A DNA stretch of 64,000 bases from Tetrapyrgos nigripes. Lineage: Eukaryota > Basidiomycota > Agaricomycetes > Agaricales > Campanellaceae. The stretch covers positions 1-64,000 of the forward strand of contig JAACJM010000166.1 of NCBI GenBank assembly GCA_013368315.1, read 5' to 3'. The notes below the pieces were generated by a model that was given only the letters and a program-made list of their open reading frames with translations, did not search any database and was not told where the DNA came from. The position numbers and the translations under genes are program-made. Shown in pieces: positions 34,280 through 46,807 of this stretch; positions within the stretch are counted from its first letter, which is position 1, and every line of letters begins with the position of its first letter.

Positions 34280-36389
34280 TCACGATTGGTTCACAAAGCA
34301 TTCGGGTGCCTGAACGGTCTCCTTTGGCCCAGATATCGTGTCTCCATGTAATGAGCGCAATGGATACTAGAAATAAAGTAAGCCTCTCACCCACTCAGAC
34401 CAGCAACAGAAACGAGGAAAACTAACCTCTCCCAGGTCGTATTCATGATCATTTTCGGATTTGCTTCCTGTTGTGCCCAATGTGGACGATGTTCCCGTTG
34501 ATGCTGGAGTAGTCAAGTTATTTGTACCAAGTGGATCTCTAAATTCTATTGGTCGTGAAGCGTTGCTGTCTGAGTCCGCTGTCCTCGAATTTACAGCGAC
34601 CAATCCAAGTCTGGCTCGGATTTTCGGTCGTGTGTTCAGCCTATAGAATAGAAGAGTGAGATGAATGTATCATAGTTTGATGAACAGGCAAAGGAGGAAC
34701 AGCTTACATCAACACTGTAATTTTAAATGCAGATTTCAAGATCAAAATCAAAACAAGCACAGATGAAGAAAGCCGATTCACTCACACATTGTCGCGAAAT
34801 AAATCTTGCTCAGAGTCATTTGGAATGGTAGCCTGTTCAGCGTATACATATATAAGCGTTTGGATGTTCGTTCGTTCGCGCTGAAAAAACGGACCAGAGT
34901 GTACCCGAAGTTGGGGCTATTGTGAACAACACCAAGGATAAAATTTGATGTACAGTCAAGAGGAGTCCCCTGGTAATAGTATACACGAATAGCCTTTTGA
35001 GGACACTGTCTGTCCTATTTAGGTATTTTTCATCGTCAATGAGTCAAGGGATTCTTTGGACAGTGAAGCATCAAAGCATTTACCGACTCACCGTTGGCCA
35101 CCGGTGCGGATAGTATGTAATGACCAGCAGATCGCCACGGCTGCAGCAAATTCGCAAAGGGCTGACGAAACATTAACTAGGCTCTGCACGATCTGGCTCA
35201 GAATTACTACGGTCAGATATGCATACATAAAAGAAGGCAAGAACAGCTTACCGTTGCTTGCTTGCTCGCTAAAATAGTCCTGTAATCATCCGGAGTGAAG
35301 AGGTGAACAGTTTCGACTTGAGCAGTGCGTTAATGTATATATGGCCCTTCCAGAGATGCGCATACCTAAGCCTGCAGCTAAAGCAAAAACCAGTTACACA
35401 GGTTTAAGTCTTGAGAATTGAATCCAAATTACCTGCAGAAACCAAGGCCATGATTACCTGGGAGTAATACGCACCGGGTCAGAATTCAAAAATTATGCCT
35501 GGATGAGAGGACGGACAATGAATGCTACCACTGTCCAGTGACATTTTCCCACTAGTAAGCTAATCAGTAAAACGTGTGCGTCTCAGGAAGAGAAAGACGG
35601 ATTTACAATAATGTACTCTGGCGGCAAAGAACAGATCCACACTGTAAAAAGAAAGAAGGTCAATTGTACGGTCTGAACAATTCGCGATTATGGCTACTAA
35701 CATGAAGACAATGGTGGCGTTGAGGGGTGTGGCGACAATGTCAGTCCTAGAAAAAGATCATCGAATGAAGGTGGCAAAATGGGGGAGGACGACTTCACTG
35801 ACCTGGGTGCCTGGGTCGGAGGTTTTTGTATGCTAAGCTGAAGTCGCAGTGCGGGAGCCATGTCAGACAGAAGCCTTGGAACTGAAGATAGATTTGAATG
35901 CCCCATACCAATGAATGATAAAGAGCTAGGCTTTCCATGTAAGTCACTGCGGTCACCAGCGCGCTGTAGATGTGAGCCATAGGAGATTAGTACATTCCTT
36001 GAAAGTAATCACAAGGAACGCAATATACAAAACCAATGATATCTGTCAAGGAGAAATTGTCATGACAATTCGAAAGCTAGGCAAGTAAGATAATAACATC
36101 GCATCAGAGCACTTACGACAGATCTGAGAGTCCATCGGTCGTGATTATTGCTGTAGTAAGTCCAGCATTGGACCGCGTTGACACCGTAGAGGCTACGAGC
36201 CATATCGTTTTGAGTCTTATAGGGCTAAGCAAATTTGAATGACCTACATACCCCATTGAGAGCCATGTACCTAAATAGCAAAAAGACGCGTAAGTTCCCA
36301 ACAAAGACAATAAGCAGATCTTGTCTTCGAAACTGACCGATGTAGCGCCCACGAAGAACCCTCTCATCTCTGAAGCTTTGCAGAGACAT
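34280..36389 (-). CDS. DUF6534-domain membrane protein (left copy)
   Basis: Spliced minus-strand gene. Exon 1 (36389-36338) and exon 2 (36270-36252) join to exon 3 to give GTWLSMGLYGVNAVQCWTYY, the DUF6534 opening pattern (G-x-x-x-x-x-GLYGVxxVQxxxYY). Later exons give LVTAVTYMESLALYHS, TDIVATPLNATIVFMLVDLFFAARVHY, VILSQIVQSLVNVSSALCEF with AVAICWSLHTIRTG, and LSKIYFATMLLMLNTRPK, which is the family's final helix with LNxR. A Ser/Thr-rich cytoplasmic tail follows. The join around 35960-36100 is uncertain: the left copy carries 8 extra bases relative to the right copy beside a very short apparent intron, so this allele may be damaged there. Function is unknown; these are multi-pass proteins typical of Agaricomycetes. 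Confidence 0.75.
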
Positions 36390-36442
36390 TAACCTCGAGG
36401 GTGTTTAGGAAGAGACGAGTCAAAGGAAGTGATTGCAAGCCA

Positions 36443-36449
36443 CTATATA
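36443..36449 (-). promoter_or_regulatory. TATA box of the DUF6534 gene
   Basis: TATATAG on the minus strand, about 55 bases upstream of the ATG. It is conserved in the broken right copy (+ strand, about 55140-55147). Homology between the two copies ends some 30 bases further upstream at CCATCAACGGG. Confidence 0.6.
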
Positions 36450-36696
36450 AGCCATTGAGTGGCGGTTATCCATCAACGGGACTGTCAGACTACGATCATT
36501 AGTATATATACACATATCCGAATGGATCGTTGTGTATATCATCAGTCTGCCTAGGGGAGACTAGATCATTAGTATGGAGTGAGGCGTTTGAGGTCTGAGT
36601 GGGCAAAAAGTTTGAATAAGGTGTGACTTACCGATATTCCGGCACTTGACTGCTTTCCTTTGTAAATGGTTCTCCTGCCAGTGTATGCAGAGATTA

Positions 36697-36884
36697 CACT
36701 ACGACATCACAAAAAATGACGCTCTGTTATAATTGGTAGAAACATCTCAACCAGGTTCTATCTAGGTTATAAAAACCTTCTAACTGGTTTTTAGTAGTTA
36801 TAATCCAGTTATAACTGATCATGATCCATTATAATGTCGAGAATGGGATTATAACTGAGCGTCATTTTTTGTGATGGAATGTAG
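36697..36884. mobile_element. Small MITE
   Basis: An internal hairpin: CATCACAAAAAATGACGCTC at 36705 pairs with GAGCGTCATTTTTTGTGATG at 36857-36876. Repeated GGTTATAA/TTATAAC blocks lie between. The outer ends (CTACGACATCAC and CTACATTCCATCAC) are only partly alike, so the exact boundary and target duplication are not certain. Non-coding. Confidence 0.6.
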
Positions 36885-38300
36885 CATTCTACAAGAGCTT
36901 GCATAATAGGATAATTGCATTATTTGAATCATCGACGAGCAGTGCGAGTTTGGTAAGAGCCACTGTTTACAGTGGTTAGCGTCAATTCATCAAACATCTG
37001 AAACCCAGTTATAACCCGTGTACAAAATGCTACGTTAGTACTAGTACCGGTGAATGTCACCGCCGAGACTCAGTACTCGTCTCGACCCGTGGCTTGATTT
37101 TCAAATTCGTTGAATTCGGCTGCAATGAGCTGCTGTTATGAGTTGATTGAGACGTAGAGGGTACCTCTTGGGCGCTTCCAACTTCCAGGACGCTATGTCT
37201 ATCCAGAAACAAGGTTTAATATCTTGGCGCGGCCAGTTGTTATCCTTCTCTCCTGTTCCCCTTCCAGATATAGAGTGGGAATTCGGACTCGTAGATGATG
37301 TCAAATCTAGCAGAAGCATAGAGCGCAAATGGATCGTATTACCCAGACAACAATCAAAAAGCGAAAAATGGTTAGGCGCCATATCATCGTCTATTCTGTC
37401 CCGGTCTCGTAGAGGTTATTCCTCCTTCTCTCCTTCTCTGCTCCGGCATCAGTACATCCCGCCCCGCCCAATTCTCGTCCCCGCCACTACGGGAGCGGGA
37501 AACTGTACGGGGTACAGGAAAAGGGGTTATTTCCCGCCGGCTACGGGATTTTCTATTAGTGTCTTAAAAGGGGAATCGCAGTGTTACTGAGGAATCTCCG
37601 TTTGAATGAATACACCTTATCCAAAATCTACCACCTACCCAAAACCCTCGTACCTCCCAGAGCGTGGACCTTTGCTCCCAAGTCCTTATCTCTCCGAGAC
37701 CCATTTGAAACTAAGGAGTCTTCTAAGTGTATTTTGAAGAGTAGTGGCTTTCTATTGAAGGCTACTCGAATTACATCTCGAATTACATCTCGAATTACAT
37801 CTCGTACACTTACTAGCCCAATCAGTATGAATAATTACCTTAAGGCTTCAACACTTTTCCCCTCTCCTCCACACACACTCAAGCACTCACACATCTCACT
37901 CACTCACCTAACGCCGACGCTACTTGTCATCAATTCACTAAGCAATGGTCATTCAGTCGAGTCAGTAGTAGTCATTCAATCTTGATCGGATTAGACTACA
38001 AACCGAAAACCAAAACCGAATCTGAATTTGACCAGAGGTTGAGAGTTGAGGGAGGGGAAGACGTGGTTCCTGAGACTTTTGAGACTTTTGAGACCTGATA
38101 CCTGGGGCTGGAAGTTTGAGGTGGTGTTAAGGTGGTGTGGTTGAGAGAGAGAAAAAAACCAGCCGAGGGTGAAGAGGTGGGGACGGTGGACAGTGTCAAT
38201 GATGGTGTGTAGTCAGTGGTCCGTAGTCAGTAATCCATAGCCAGTAACCGGTACTCCATATCCACCAATCAAATCAAATCAAATCAAAAGAAGATATTAT
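36885..38300. other. No gene supported; short repeats
   Basis: A 147-codon + strand frame (37147-37590) has no recognisable motif and its central part is GC-rich low-complexity DNA. 37762-37803 is a 12-bp tandem repeat (CTCGAATTACAT, three units). 37574-37735 matches 45247-45420 in inverted orientation (GGAATCGCAGTG, ACTGAGGAATCTCC, GGAGTCTT), an old dispersed repeat. 38269-38289 is an ATCAA microsatellite. Confidence 0.45.
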
Positions 38301-39760
38301 TAATGGGGAGGTGGAATGACATGAAGGGTGGGGTGAGTGATGACTTGCACTTGCACTTTCCCTCCCCTCCTCTCCCGCACCCCCACTTGCATTTCCACAT
38401 CTTCCACCAGTTCTGCGTTTTACGAGTACTTGCAAGTACATCTTACATCTTATGTCTTACGTTGTATGCAAGGAGAAAGAAAACAAAAACAAAAACAAAA
38501 GGAAACTGGGACAGCGCAGGCCTAAGGGAGAGGAAGTGGCAAAAGGCAAAAGGCAAAAGCAAGAGAACGGAGAACGGAGGGTAGAAGAGACGAGCAGTGA
38601 GCGCTAGTGAGCACTAGTGAGCACTATGCTTAGCAGTACGAATGATATATATCATATGTAGTAGCTTCAGCTAACATGAGATGAGAAGAGAAGAAGACGA
38701 GTAAGTACCCGAATACCAGCACATACTACCACATTACATCACCACCGGCCAACCACTGGTAGTTTACGAAAGAGCTTAGAGAACGACGTGACGACGACCT
38801 GCAAGAACAAGAAGAACAAGGACGAGAGGAATGAGATAAAAATTACAACCCACGACCCCCAGTGCACTCCAGTCAGTCCACGTCGTGTTCGTCTCCATCG
38901 TCATCGTCATCCTCGTCAGCTCACGATACACTACGAAACAAGACACAGAACACCACGAACCATAGAACAAGAGACAAAGGGACAGAGGACAGAGGCGGCC
39001 ACGACACGACACTATAACCCATACCCCGTTACCCGTTACCTGTATCCGCCAATCCAACCCAACCCAATCACCAAGCATCGAGCACCGAGCACTGAGCACT
39101 TGGAAGTAAGTACGTCTTACGTCTTGCATTTTGTGTCTCATCTTATGTTGTTGTATAAAAGAAAACAAAAAGGAAAACGAAGAGGCACAGAAGGACGGGA
39201 GGAGAAAAGGGAGCGGTGGAAGGGAGAAGGGAGAAGAGAGAGGAGAGAGGAGAGGAGAGAGGAGAGGAGAGAGAAGTAAGCAGTACACATGAGATGAGGA
39301 CGAGTACCGGCATGAGTACCGAGTACCCGTACCTTGGCACTGGGTACTGGCAGTCTGCGAAAGAGAATGAGAGGACGAGAGAGAGAGAGGACGAGGACGA
39401 GCACCGCCATGAATAAGAGGAAAGAAAAACGAGGACAAAAGACAAAAGATGAAAGAAGAACAAATCACAACCCAAAACTCACAACCCCCAGTCCAGTCCA
39501 GTCCAGTCCAGTCCACGTCGTGTCCGTCCTCCTCATCCCCATCCTCATCGGCATACGAAACACACCACGATACCTCTCCAAGTCTTCAAAACACCAACAC
39601 CACAAGACAGAACAGAGCCAAAGGACAGAGGCGGCCTCGCACAGTCGGTGAATCGGGGCCATGAAGTAAAAAGGTAAAAGGTAAAAGGTATATGTATAAA
39701 CGCTAGGGTGTGTAAACGGCTGGGGAGGTGGGCACTGGGTACTATAATGGTCTCGTCTCC
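38301..39760. repeat. Purine-rich dispersed repeat, copy 3
   Basis: Contains the blocks AACCCCCAGTCCAGTCCAG, GTCCTCCTCATCCCCATCC and AAGTCTTCAAAACACCAAC. It seems internally duplicated, since the TTGGAAGTA...CATCTTATG-type block occurs at about 38430 and again at about 39100. Open frames of up to 246 codons occur on both strands but are dictated by the purine bias. Confidence 0.65.
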
Positions 39761-41229
39761 GTCTTTATCTTCGTCTTCCTCAGAAGAGAGGGGAGAAACA
39801 GAACGAGAACGAGAACGACGAGAACGAGGAGCCAAAACCAAGCCCAAACATCAGCAAATTCTCAACGGGTATGGAAGGTATGGGACCATACCTCCCATAC
39901 CAAATTATATGTGTATGGAGCAGAGGGGGGGGTACATAAATCCCATACATGTGTATGGAACTGGTATGAGGGTATTCCATACACATCCATACCCACAGCC
40001 ATACCCACATCCATACCTGATCTATGCACCACTGCTGTTCCTTCGTCGTCGGCATTGCCATTGTTGTTGCTCACTCAATACTAAAGCGAAGGAGGGATAA
40101 AAAAATATATTCAGCAGTAGACTATGTACATAACATAACATCTATGTATCAACCGAATGCCTCCAGAACACCAAGCCACTGACTAACCCGCTGTCAAGCC
40201 TAATACCGCTCACAACCTTCCTACATTCCGACATCCAATCGCAGTCATGCAGCTCCTATAGACGAAAGGCTAAGGGAAGAACATGTTTCAGTAGCGAACA
40301 ACACGAAAGCGAAAAAATACGAACCTAGATACAATGATAGAACCTGAGATGACAACTAGAGCTTGAGAAGGGACAGCGTCAGTCATAAACTGGATAGAGA
40401 TGAGGATGAATGACACACCTGGGCTATAAAGAGATGAAATACTGCAAGAACACATAGCAGGTCAGCTAAAGATGCGGACGAATTGAGATGTGACCACTCA
40501 CCATGAAGACAGACACTGGCAGACAACCTCAATCATTCCATTCCATACTTCCCTTGAGGATCAACAATGATTGACGAAGAGACTTGACGCAGCCCCAGAA
40601 CGTGCAGTATAGCGGACGAGATAGAGGTGGAGGGCAAAAGAAACGCTGAGTAACGATGTTGTTGAGGAAAGAAAGGGTGCGAGAAACCAACGTTTTCGCG
40701 TCGATTTGATCATGAAAATTTTCCAGCTCCGATTAAAATCAGTCCCGTGACCGCGACACGTCACCTCTTGGCGCTCGCTTCACGGTCATTGACTGCGGGC
40801 ACTACAACTACAAGGCGCTCCAGGCCCAGCGCTCATCGTGAACGTCGTCGACAGGTACAACTTTCTTGATTACAATTCAGATATTGATTTCTTGTACTTC
40901 CTCGTTCCTGCACTCAACTTACTGAATCATTTAAGTCTTGTAACCTCCAATGGTGATGGTGAGTCATCGACAACTTCCTGTTACTAACGACAATGACATC
41001 CGTATCAGTTGCTGCTTGGTCGCTGCAGAGCTACTACGTGCTTCACAAAGGCAAGGGTTTGTCAGACTGAGAATGTCCTTACCTTGTCTATACACCCATA
41101 CTAACCCATACTGACCCATACTTCCATACAAAATATGTATGGAACATTTTGACGAGATTTTGGCAAAATGTGTATGAAAAGGTATGGGCCCCATACCCTC
41201 CATACCCTCCATACCTTCCATACAGTTGC
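39761..41229. other. No firm gene; one possible spliced exon pair
   Basis: CCATAC/GTATGG units at about 39870-40015 and 41096-41225 form scattered ATACC tandem repeats in opposite senses. A well-formed intron (GTGAGTCATCG ... CTAAC ... TATCAG, about 40958-41007) joins a + strand frame from about 40796 (IVNVVDRYNFLDYNSDIDFL) to VAAWSLQSYYVLHKGKGLSD with a stop near 41070. There is no ATG upstream, so I leave it as a possible terminal part of an unidentified gene. Confidence 0.3.
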
Positions 41230-42740
41230 GAGTTTGCTGATGAAGTAGAGAAAAGAGAAACATAAAAGAAAGAAAGAAAGAAAGAAAGAAAAAAATAAAA
41301 GTGTAAAAGTGTAACCCCCGCCTGCCTTCGAAAGCACCCAGAAAGAGAAAAAGAAAAAGATGGAAAAGGGACGGGAAACGAGACATAGAGGGGAGAAGGG
41401 GGCAGAAGTCTACAAATTTAAAGTACAAGAAAAGGAAAACGTAAAGTAAAAAAAGAAACAGACCCGTTAGCACCAAGAGGTGTGCAGCTGGTCTACCTGA
41501 GACCAGACCTTGGGGGGGGAGGGGGTCTGGAGAGGGCTTATGACCCAAAAGTACATCATGCTCTAGTGAGTGTATAGACCAAATTTCTGGTGTCATCTCT
41601 GCTTCAAAGTATCAGAAATACACTTGGAGGGTAAAAACAGGTAGAAGACATGCCTGATATGCCTGCTGAAATGGTATATAGTTCTCACAATAGTGATGTC
41701 ATCAGTGGTTTGACATCATGAACTTTTCTTTGAAAAATATTTGCTACCTCAAGAAAATGGATCCCACATTAGCATTTATCACTCCTTTGTTGTGTCTTTA
41801 GGTCAGTAGAGGGTCTATAAGGTGGTCTGGAGGGAAAAGTGACTTGATTTGATGATTTGTAAGCGAAAATTTATCTTATCTCTTTCCTTTTTAGGAAGGA
41901 GGGGGGGAGGGGGGAGGTCTGGCTGACCTTAAAACCCAAAAGGAACGTCCGGTCTGGCCATAACCGTCTGCACACCTCTTGGTTAGCACCTCCCTTGTAG
42001 TTGAGAGTGGCGTGTAGTAGACGGCGGGTGGGGTAGTCTCAACCACGCAGGAGGATAAAATGACGTGGGAAAAGAATAGCCATTGCTGGGATGGCATTGG
42101 TATGTATCGTATGTGTTGAAGATAACATCTATATCGGAAGGAAAGATGCCTAGTTGACATTGTACCTGACGAGACTCCTCCTTCCAATGATTTCACCAAT
42201 CTACAGAGTAACGCACGTCAAGACGACAACGAGGACTAGGGAGGCAAAACACACCTTAAAGATACCACACGCCTCCACCACATAGACGCCAATCCTGGCA
42301 ATATCCCCCCTCCTGACAGCTCCAGACCAAAAGTCCCTATTGATGGCTCTAGCCCGCTTTGACTTGAGGGTTGAATTTCTACGAGCAACCCTGATGCTGC
42401 CATTGGTGATATTGATAAGCTTGACAACTGTAGGTGCTGAATTCTGATGTCGACGTCAAGCTCGTTGGACGATCCAATGACAATCCTGACAATGACAATG
42501 AGCAAGCAAGGCAGGAGTTGAAGAATGTCATCTTTGTTCATGTTTGGATTAAAAGTCCTCAGCATATCGACCCAGTTGAGTCTCTGTCCTTGCCTTTTCC
42601 AAGCCATAACCATATAAACTGAGGTGTTCATGGGATGGTTGTACGGGTTCCTGTAACCGTACCGACGAGCTCAGAATTGACTCAAAATATTTCTGCCTAC
42701 GGTACAATTGACAGTATGGCTTTCTCGTACAGAGTCTACA
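41230..42740. repeat. Second repeat module, copy 3 (interrupted)
   Basis: 41230-41473 matches 30420-30655; 41990-42640 matches 30655-31560; 42590-42740 matches 32370-32530. The match is interrupted only by the hAT element at 41474-41981. It forms the left half of the right-hand segmental duplication copy. Confidence 0.7.
41474..41981. mobile_element. Non-autonomous hAT element (508 bp)
   Basis: Termini CAAGAGGTGTGCAG and CTGCACACCTCTTG are perfect inverted repeats, flanked by the 8-bp direct repeat GTTAGCAC at 41466-41473 and 41982-41989. The homologous unoccupied site exists at 30648-30655 (ATTAACAC). G-rich blocks (GGGGGGGAGGGGGTCTGG) lie near both ends in the same orientation. No transposase is encoded. 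Its ends differ from those of the hAT element at 21.5 kb, so it belongs to another family. Confidence 0.85.
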
Positions 42741-44149
42741 GACACTGTCCCTATGAAGGGGGTGTGGGCCAGTGCTGAGGCGTGGCTTGTACGAGGCCGG
42801 ACAGCGCTGACATGGAAGATATAAACCTAAATAGAAAACTCCTCGAACCCAGGTAAGTCCGAGAAATTGTCTAGAGGTTGACAGTGGCACTTTCTAGGCA
42901 GTAACAACCAAGAATTACTTTATAAAGATCTAATCATCGCTGTAAGTGCCACCTTGGATTTCATCCATCCCCTATCATTTACTTCTCGCGCAGGACCTCA
43001 GGGCTGTCCACGGTTATCTCGTATGCCTCCGTGGCCCGTACCTCTTGCGCAGGACCCCAGGGCTGTCCATTGTGCATTCCCCACACACATATCCTTTCTC
43101 TCTTCGTCTCAGTAATTTGTTTTGTCTCAAGTTCTCGTACGTCTCCAATTTCCTTCCGCATGTTTCTAATTTATCTTCATACGCTGTAAAAGAGTAGGGT
43201 TGGATTTTGTAGATTGCGTAGGTTCAATGTAACTCCGTAGTAACCTTAATAGATCAATACTTCATAATCTCAAATACTTGTAGCGCCAAGGCAGCCGGTA
43301 AGTATCAGAGGACATAAACACTTAGTAGCGCCAAGGCAGCTAATAAGTATCTGAGGGTTGAGGAGGTTGACAAGCGCGAAGCGTTGCGTAGCCACTCAAG
43401 AATTCTCACTTCGGGTAGAAGGTAAGTTGGTAGACAAAGTAGTGATTCAGGTTCTCTCTAATACAATGTGGCTTGGTATCTATAGTACTACGAGTGCTTG
43501 TGGAATACAAGAGAATCTTCTAGGAGATCAAAGAATATTCGTTACCTGTGAGTCAAAAGAATTAAAGAGAATTTCATAGAAGATATAATCTAATCAATGC
43601 AAGTAAGAGTAATTCGAAGGTAGATAGGAAAATGCCGTAGTTCCATCACATACGCGTTTCTTTCTCCTGTTTCGAGTATTCCCATACTTATACCCCCAGA
43701 GACTCGTCCTATTCATTCTTCATCTTTTCAGTCTTACTATTCACGAGTCTCTTGGGTACGCATCCTATATCACTTCATTTTTTCACTCTTACTTACGAGT
43801 CTAGCAGCGCTAGCTATTTCTCGAGCTACCCGCCCTCCTCTCCCATTTTTATCTTCTTGTTTACATATACTACAATATTTACTTTATGTACGGCGCTGCT
43901 GAGCCTCGCCTCGTTCGTTTCATGCAAATTATACCCAGGGTGATTCTCCTATAATCCTTGTCTCGAACCCCTCAATGACATGCCGCCAAGATAATTAGTC
44001 ATGTTAAGAAATACAGGTGCAGATATTGGCAAGGAGGAAACCGGAAACAACAGCACGGGAGGAGACGGGATGAATATGCACCGCCACATGTGGAAACGGA
44101 GTGTAAAGAACTCAGCCTCATTTCATTTGGCCTCGTAATTTCTGCTGTA
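42741..44149. other. Insertion in the right duplication copy; no gene seen
   Basis: No equivalent exists in the left copy. It contains short direct repeats: CGCAGGACCYCAGGGCTGTC at about 42989 and 43048, and TAGCGCCAAGGCAGC at about 43280 and 43325. The end (44105-44142) is a TTACGAGGCC-family fragment on the minus strand, the same junction as at 10003-10029. Probably an unidentified old element. Confidence 0.4.
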
Positions 44150-44870
44150 TATGCGGTATACCAGTACAAGCAAGGTACTAAAGCCTGGTGAGCATGGCCT
44201 CTGAATGGCATTGGCGGGGTTGAAGGTAGTCGGAGCACTGTACTTGAAGCGGAGATCGACAATCCTAAATAGATGTGTCTAAATTCGTCATATAAATCTG
44301 CTTCAACTCACTCTATGTAGCCATGGAACTATTTCAGGTCACGGAACTGGTGGTCTTTGAAAACGTTAGAGGTCATGGTAAAGACTCTTGCAATGAAGGG
44401 AACTCACTAATAATCTTGGAGATGCTTTTCGACCTCCTGTACAGTCTACGGTCGTAACCGTATGCAGACTTACAGTAAGGTAAATAGCCCTATCTAAAGA
44501 ATGAAAACTGCAAGACAAGAATGGGGCTCCGAAAATGGATTCGTGTTTCCATTTTCTCAATCGCCTCCCATGTTCCCAGTTCTCATTGTATTTCACACTA
44601 CCGCGTCCGGCATTCACACGCACTATCGCTGTCGTCGTCGCTGGACACGACGGTTTGAATCTCAGCAGCATCACTTAATCCAGACGTCGTAAGAATTTTT
44701 GGTATAGGGTGAACCGGGTAAAACTGGTCCGCCGCCTTGCAGTGAGTTCAGGAACGCTGTGCGAACCGAAAAAGGGCAATCCCGCAGGATGGACCGATGC
44801 CCCACCTCAACAATCGGCTAAGTTGCAATGGTGATCTGTCTCGCATGTGTACAAATCTATCCAGTAGTTC
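44150..44870. repeat. Right copy of duplication, matching 32930-33690
   Basis: Shares ATACCAGTACAAGCAAGG-type, CTGCTTCAACTCAC and TGGTAAAGACTCTTGCAATG blocks with the left copy, including TATATAAATC-like promoter elements. No conserved reading frame. Confidence 0.65.
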
Positions 44871-46179
44871 ACCGTGCTTCTTGCCGCCAACTCAGTGTTC
44901 ATTTTTGGTTCTGATGATAAGCAGCTCAAAAAGAGCTACACGAGACGCTCAGAGGCTGAACGATAGCCGGAGAATCCCGTATGGCCGAGGGAGAGGATAT
45001 ATATGAAGACCTGGGAGAACCCGGGGAAATCACGGTAGGTGGCTGAACACTAAAGACGACTGGGAAATACTGATATCGACGCTATAGAGCCAACTTTGAC
45101 TCAACAGCAAAACGACGACCGTGGACACCATACCGGGAAACTGGGGAGAATCAGGGAGTTGCTGGGAGACACGGGGACACTGATGGACACGGGGAAACTT
45201 GCTTGATTGGGAAAAACTGATAGGGCTATTGAGTGTAGTAGGTAGAAAATCAACAATACACTCTGTAAGACTCCTTAAGTTCAAAGGGGTCTCGAATGAT
45301 AAGTATTGATAAATTGAGGATCAACACTCGTAAGGGATGTTCTCGAAAGGTGATTGGGTTTTTAGGGTAAGATGAGTTCAATTCTGATGGAGATTCCTCA
45401 GTGACTCTCACTGCGATTCCGCAGGTTGGGATTCCCCAAATACAAATCAAACTCTCAAATCCACAATAAGGATATAATGAATTCTCTCTATTACCACCGT
45501 TGACGGGTCTCTAGTGTCTAACGGGGTGGGTTCTCTGTCTCTCTACATCTACATCCTACAATACTTATATACAGATGAACAATTCAATAATGTACAGGAC
45601 AAATGATGGTATATAGCTGACGGCCGCAACTGCTAGTCTATGTGGCTTCAACAGGCAGCATGAATCTTTTTATTTTGCGAATGCTGGCGTTCCGATATTA
45701 AAGGCGCGGCGTCGAGCCCGAACTATGGCAAATATTTCTTATTCTCGGATTTCTTGTCTCTTTCTCTCGAGTTCATATCCCTGGTTTCTTTTCTGTTACT
45801 CTTTTTACATTCCTTGGCCGCCACTAGATTGTTTCTTGGGTAAGGTGTCCAATGGTATCCGAGTATGTCAAAACTCAATATACAAGGTATATTTTTAGTG
45901 CCATTCACTCATGTTTGTGACTAACTAGCCTGGAGCGACAGCCCCGTTCTTTGGCTAGTACTGACTGAAATGTCTTACGCGGATCGACTTAGTCAGTTCA
46001 GATTCAGGTAAGTGGATTTATCAACGCGTTTTTACAGGGGTGTACGACTTGCAGTCGTATCAAAACCAACTACTCTATACATGAGCTAGCTACAAGTCAA
46101 GACATGTATCATATGAAATAAGTACGAAACAAAACCAAGAAAAAGCTGTAGAAACAAAGGCATGAACACTGATCCTTTC
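44871..46179. other. Insertion in the right duplication copy; no gene seen
   Basis: Not present between the matching parts of the left copy. It includes the inverted relative (45247-45420) of 37574-37735. No intact coding region was found. It may be another decayed retroelement. Confidence 0.4.
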
Positions 46180-46807
46180 TAAAAAGCAGGAGGGGGTATT
46201 CAAACTGCCCACTCTTTATTTCATTTTTGGGTTCATTTTGGGAAATTCCCGGTCAAATCAAAGAATGCAACCAAGAATGAAGGCAGGAACGGCCCAAAAA
46301 AAATGGGGGGTTTGCGTTGGCCAATACGTGCTCCAGAATGTGTCATACTATATAATGCATCCAAGTGTTCAGTAGGGATGATCCATGACTGAACCCTTGG
46401 ACGTAGTAATTACCTTGGGAACTCATTCTTATCATCTAAGGCTTCCGCGTGTGGCTATGCAATTTGGATATACGATTTTCTCGAGATTTTCTTACTAATT
46501 TCCGGCTTGGAATCTGATAGAAGCCAGTACTGAACAGTTGACAGTGCTCATTTAGCACTCGCCGCTCACTCCCTTTGGGCCTCGTCATTGCCACATGCGG
46601 TGGTGGCCCACATCTCCTTCATACTGTAGCCTCAGCCAAACCTGGCTCAACCAGGTTGATGCCTCTCCGTGTCGAGTGTACAGTACCTGCCGGAACAGGT
46701 ACTAGTGGAGACCATCTACAGGAGAAAACACCAGAAAGAGAAATATACCTAATAAAATTGTAAAGGTAAGTCATTGTTCACGATTGGTTCACGAAGCATT
46801 CGAGTGC

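Noticed and set aside
37147..37590. 147-codon open frame on the + strand
   Set aside because: No motif, no splice context and GC-rich low-complexity content; a similar-length frame exists on the opposite strand.
38776..39516. 246-codon open frame on the minus strand, with others at 1180-1722 and 29680-30159
   Set aside because: These fall in purine-biased low-complexity repeat DNA. Phe/Leu/Ser-rich translations occur in several frames at once and are not conserved between repeat copies.
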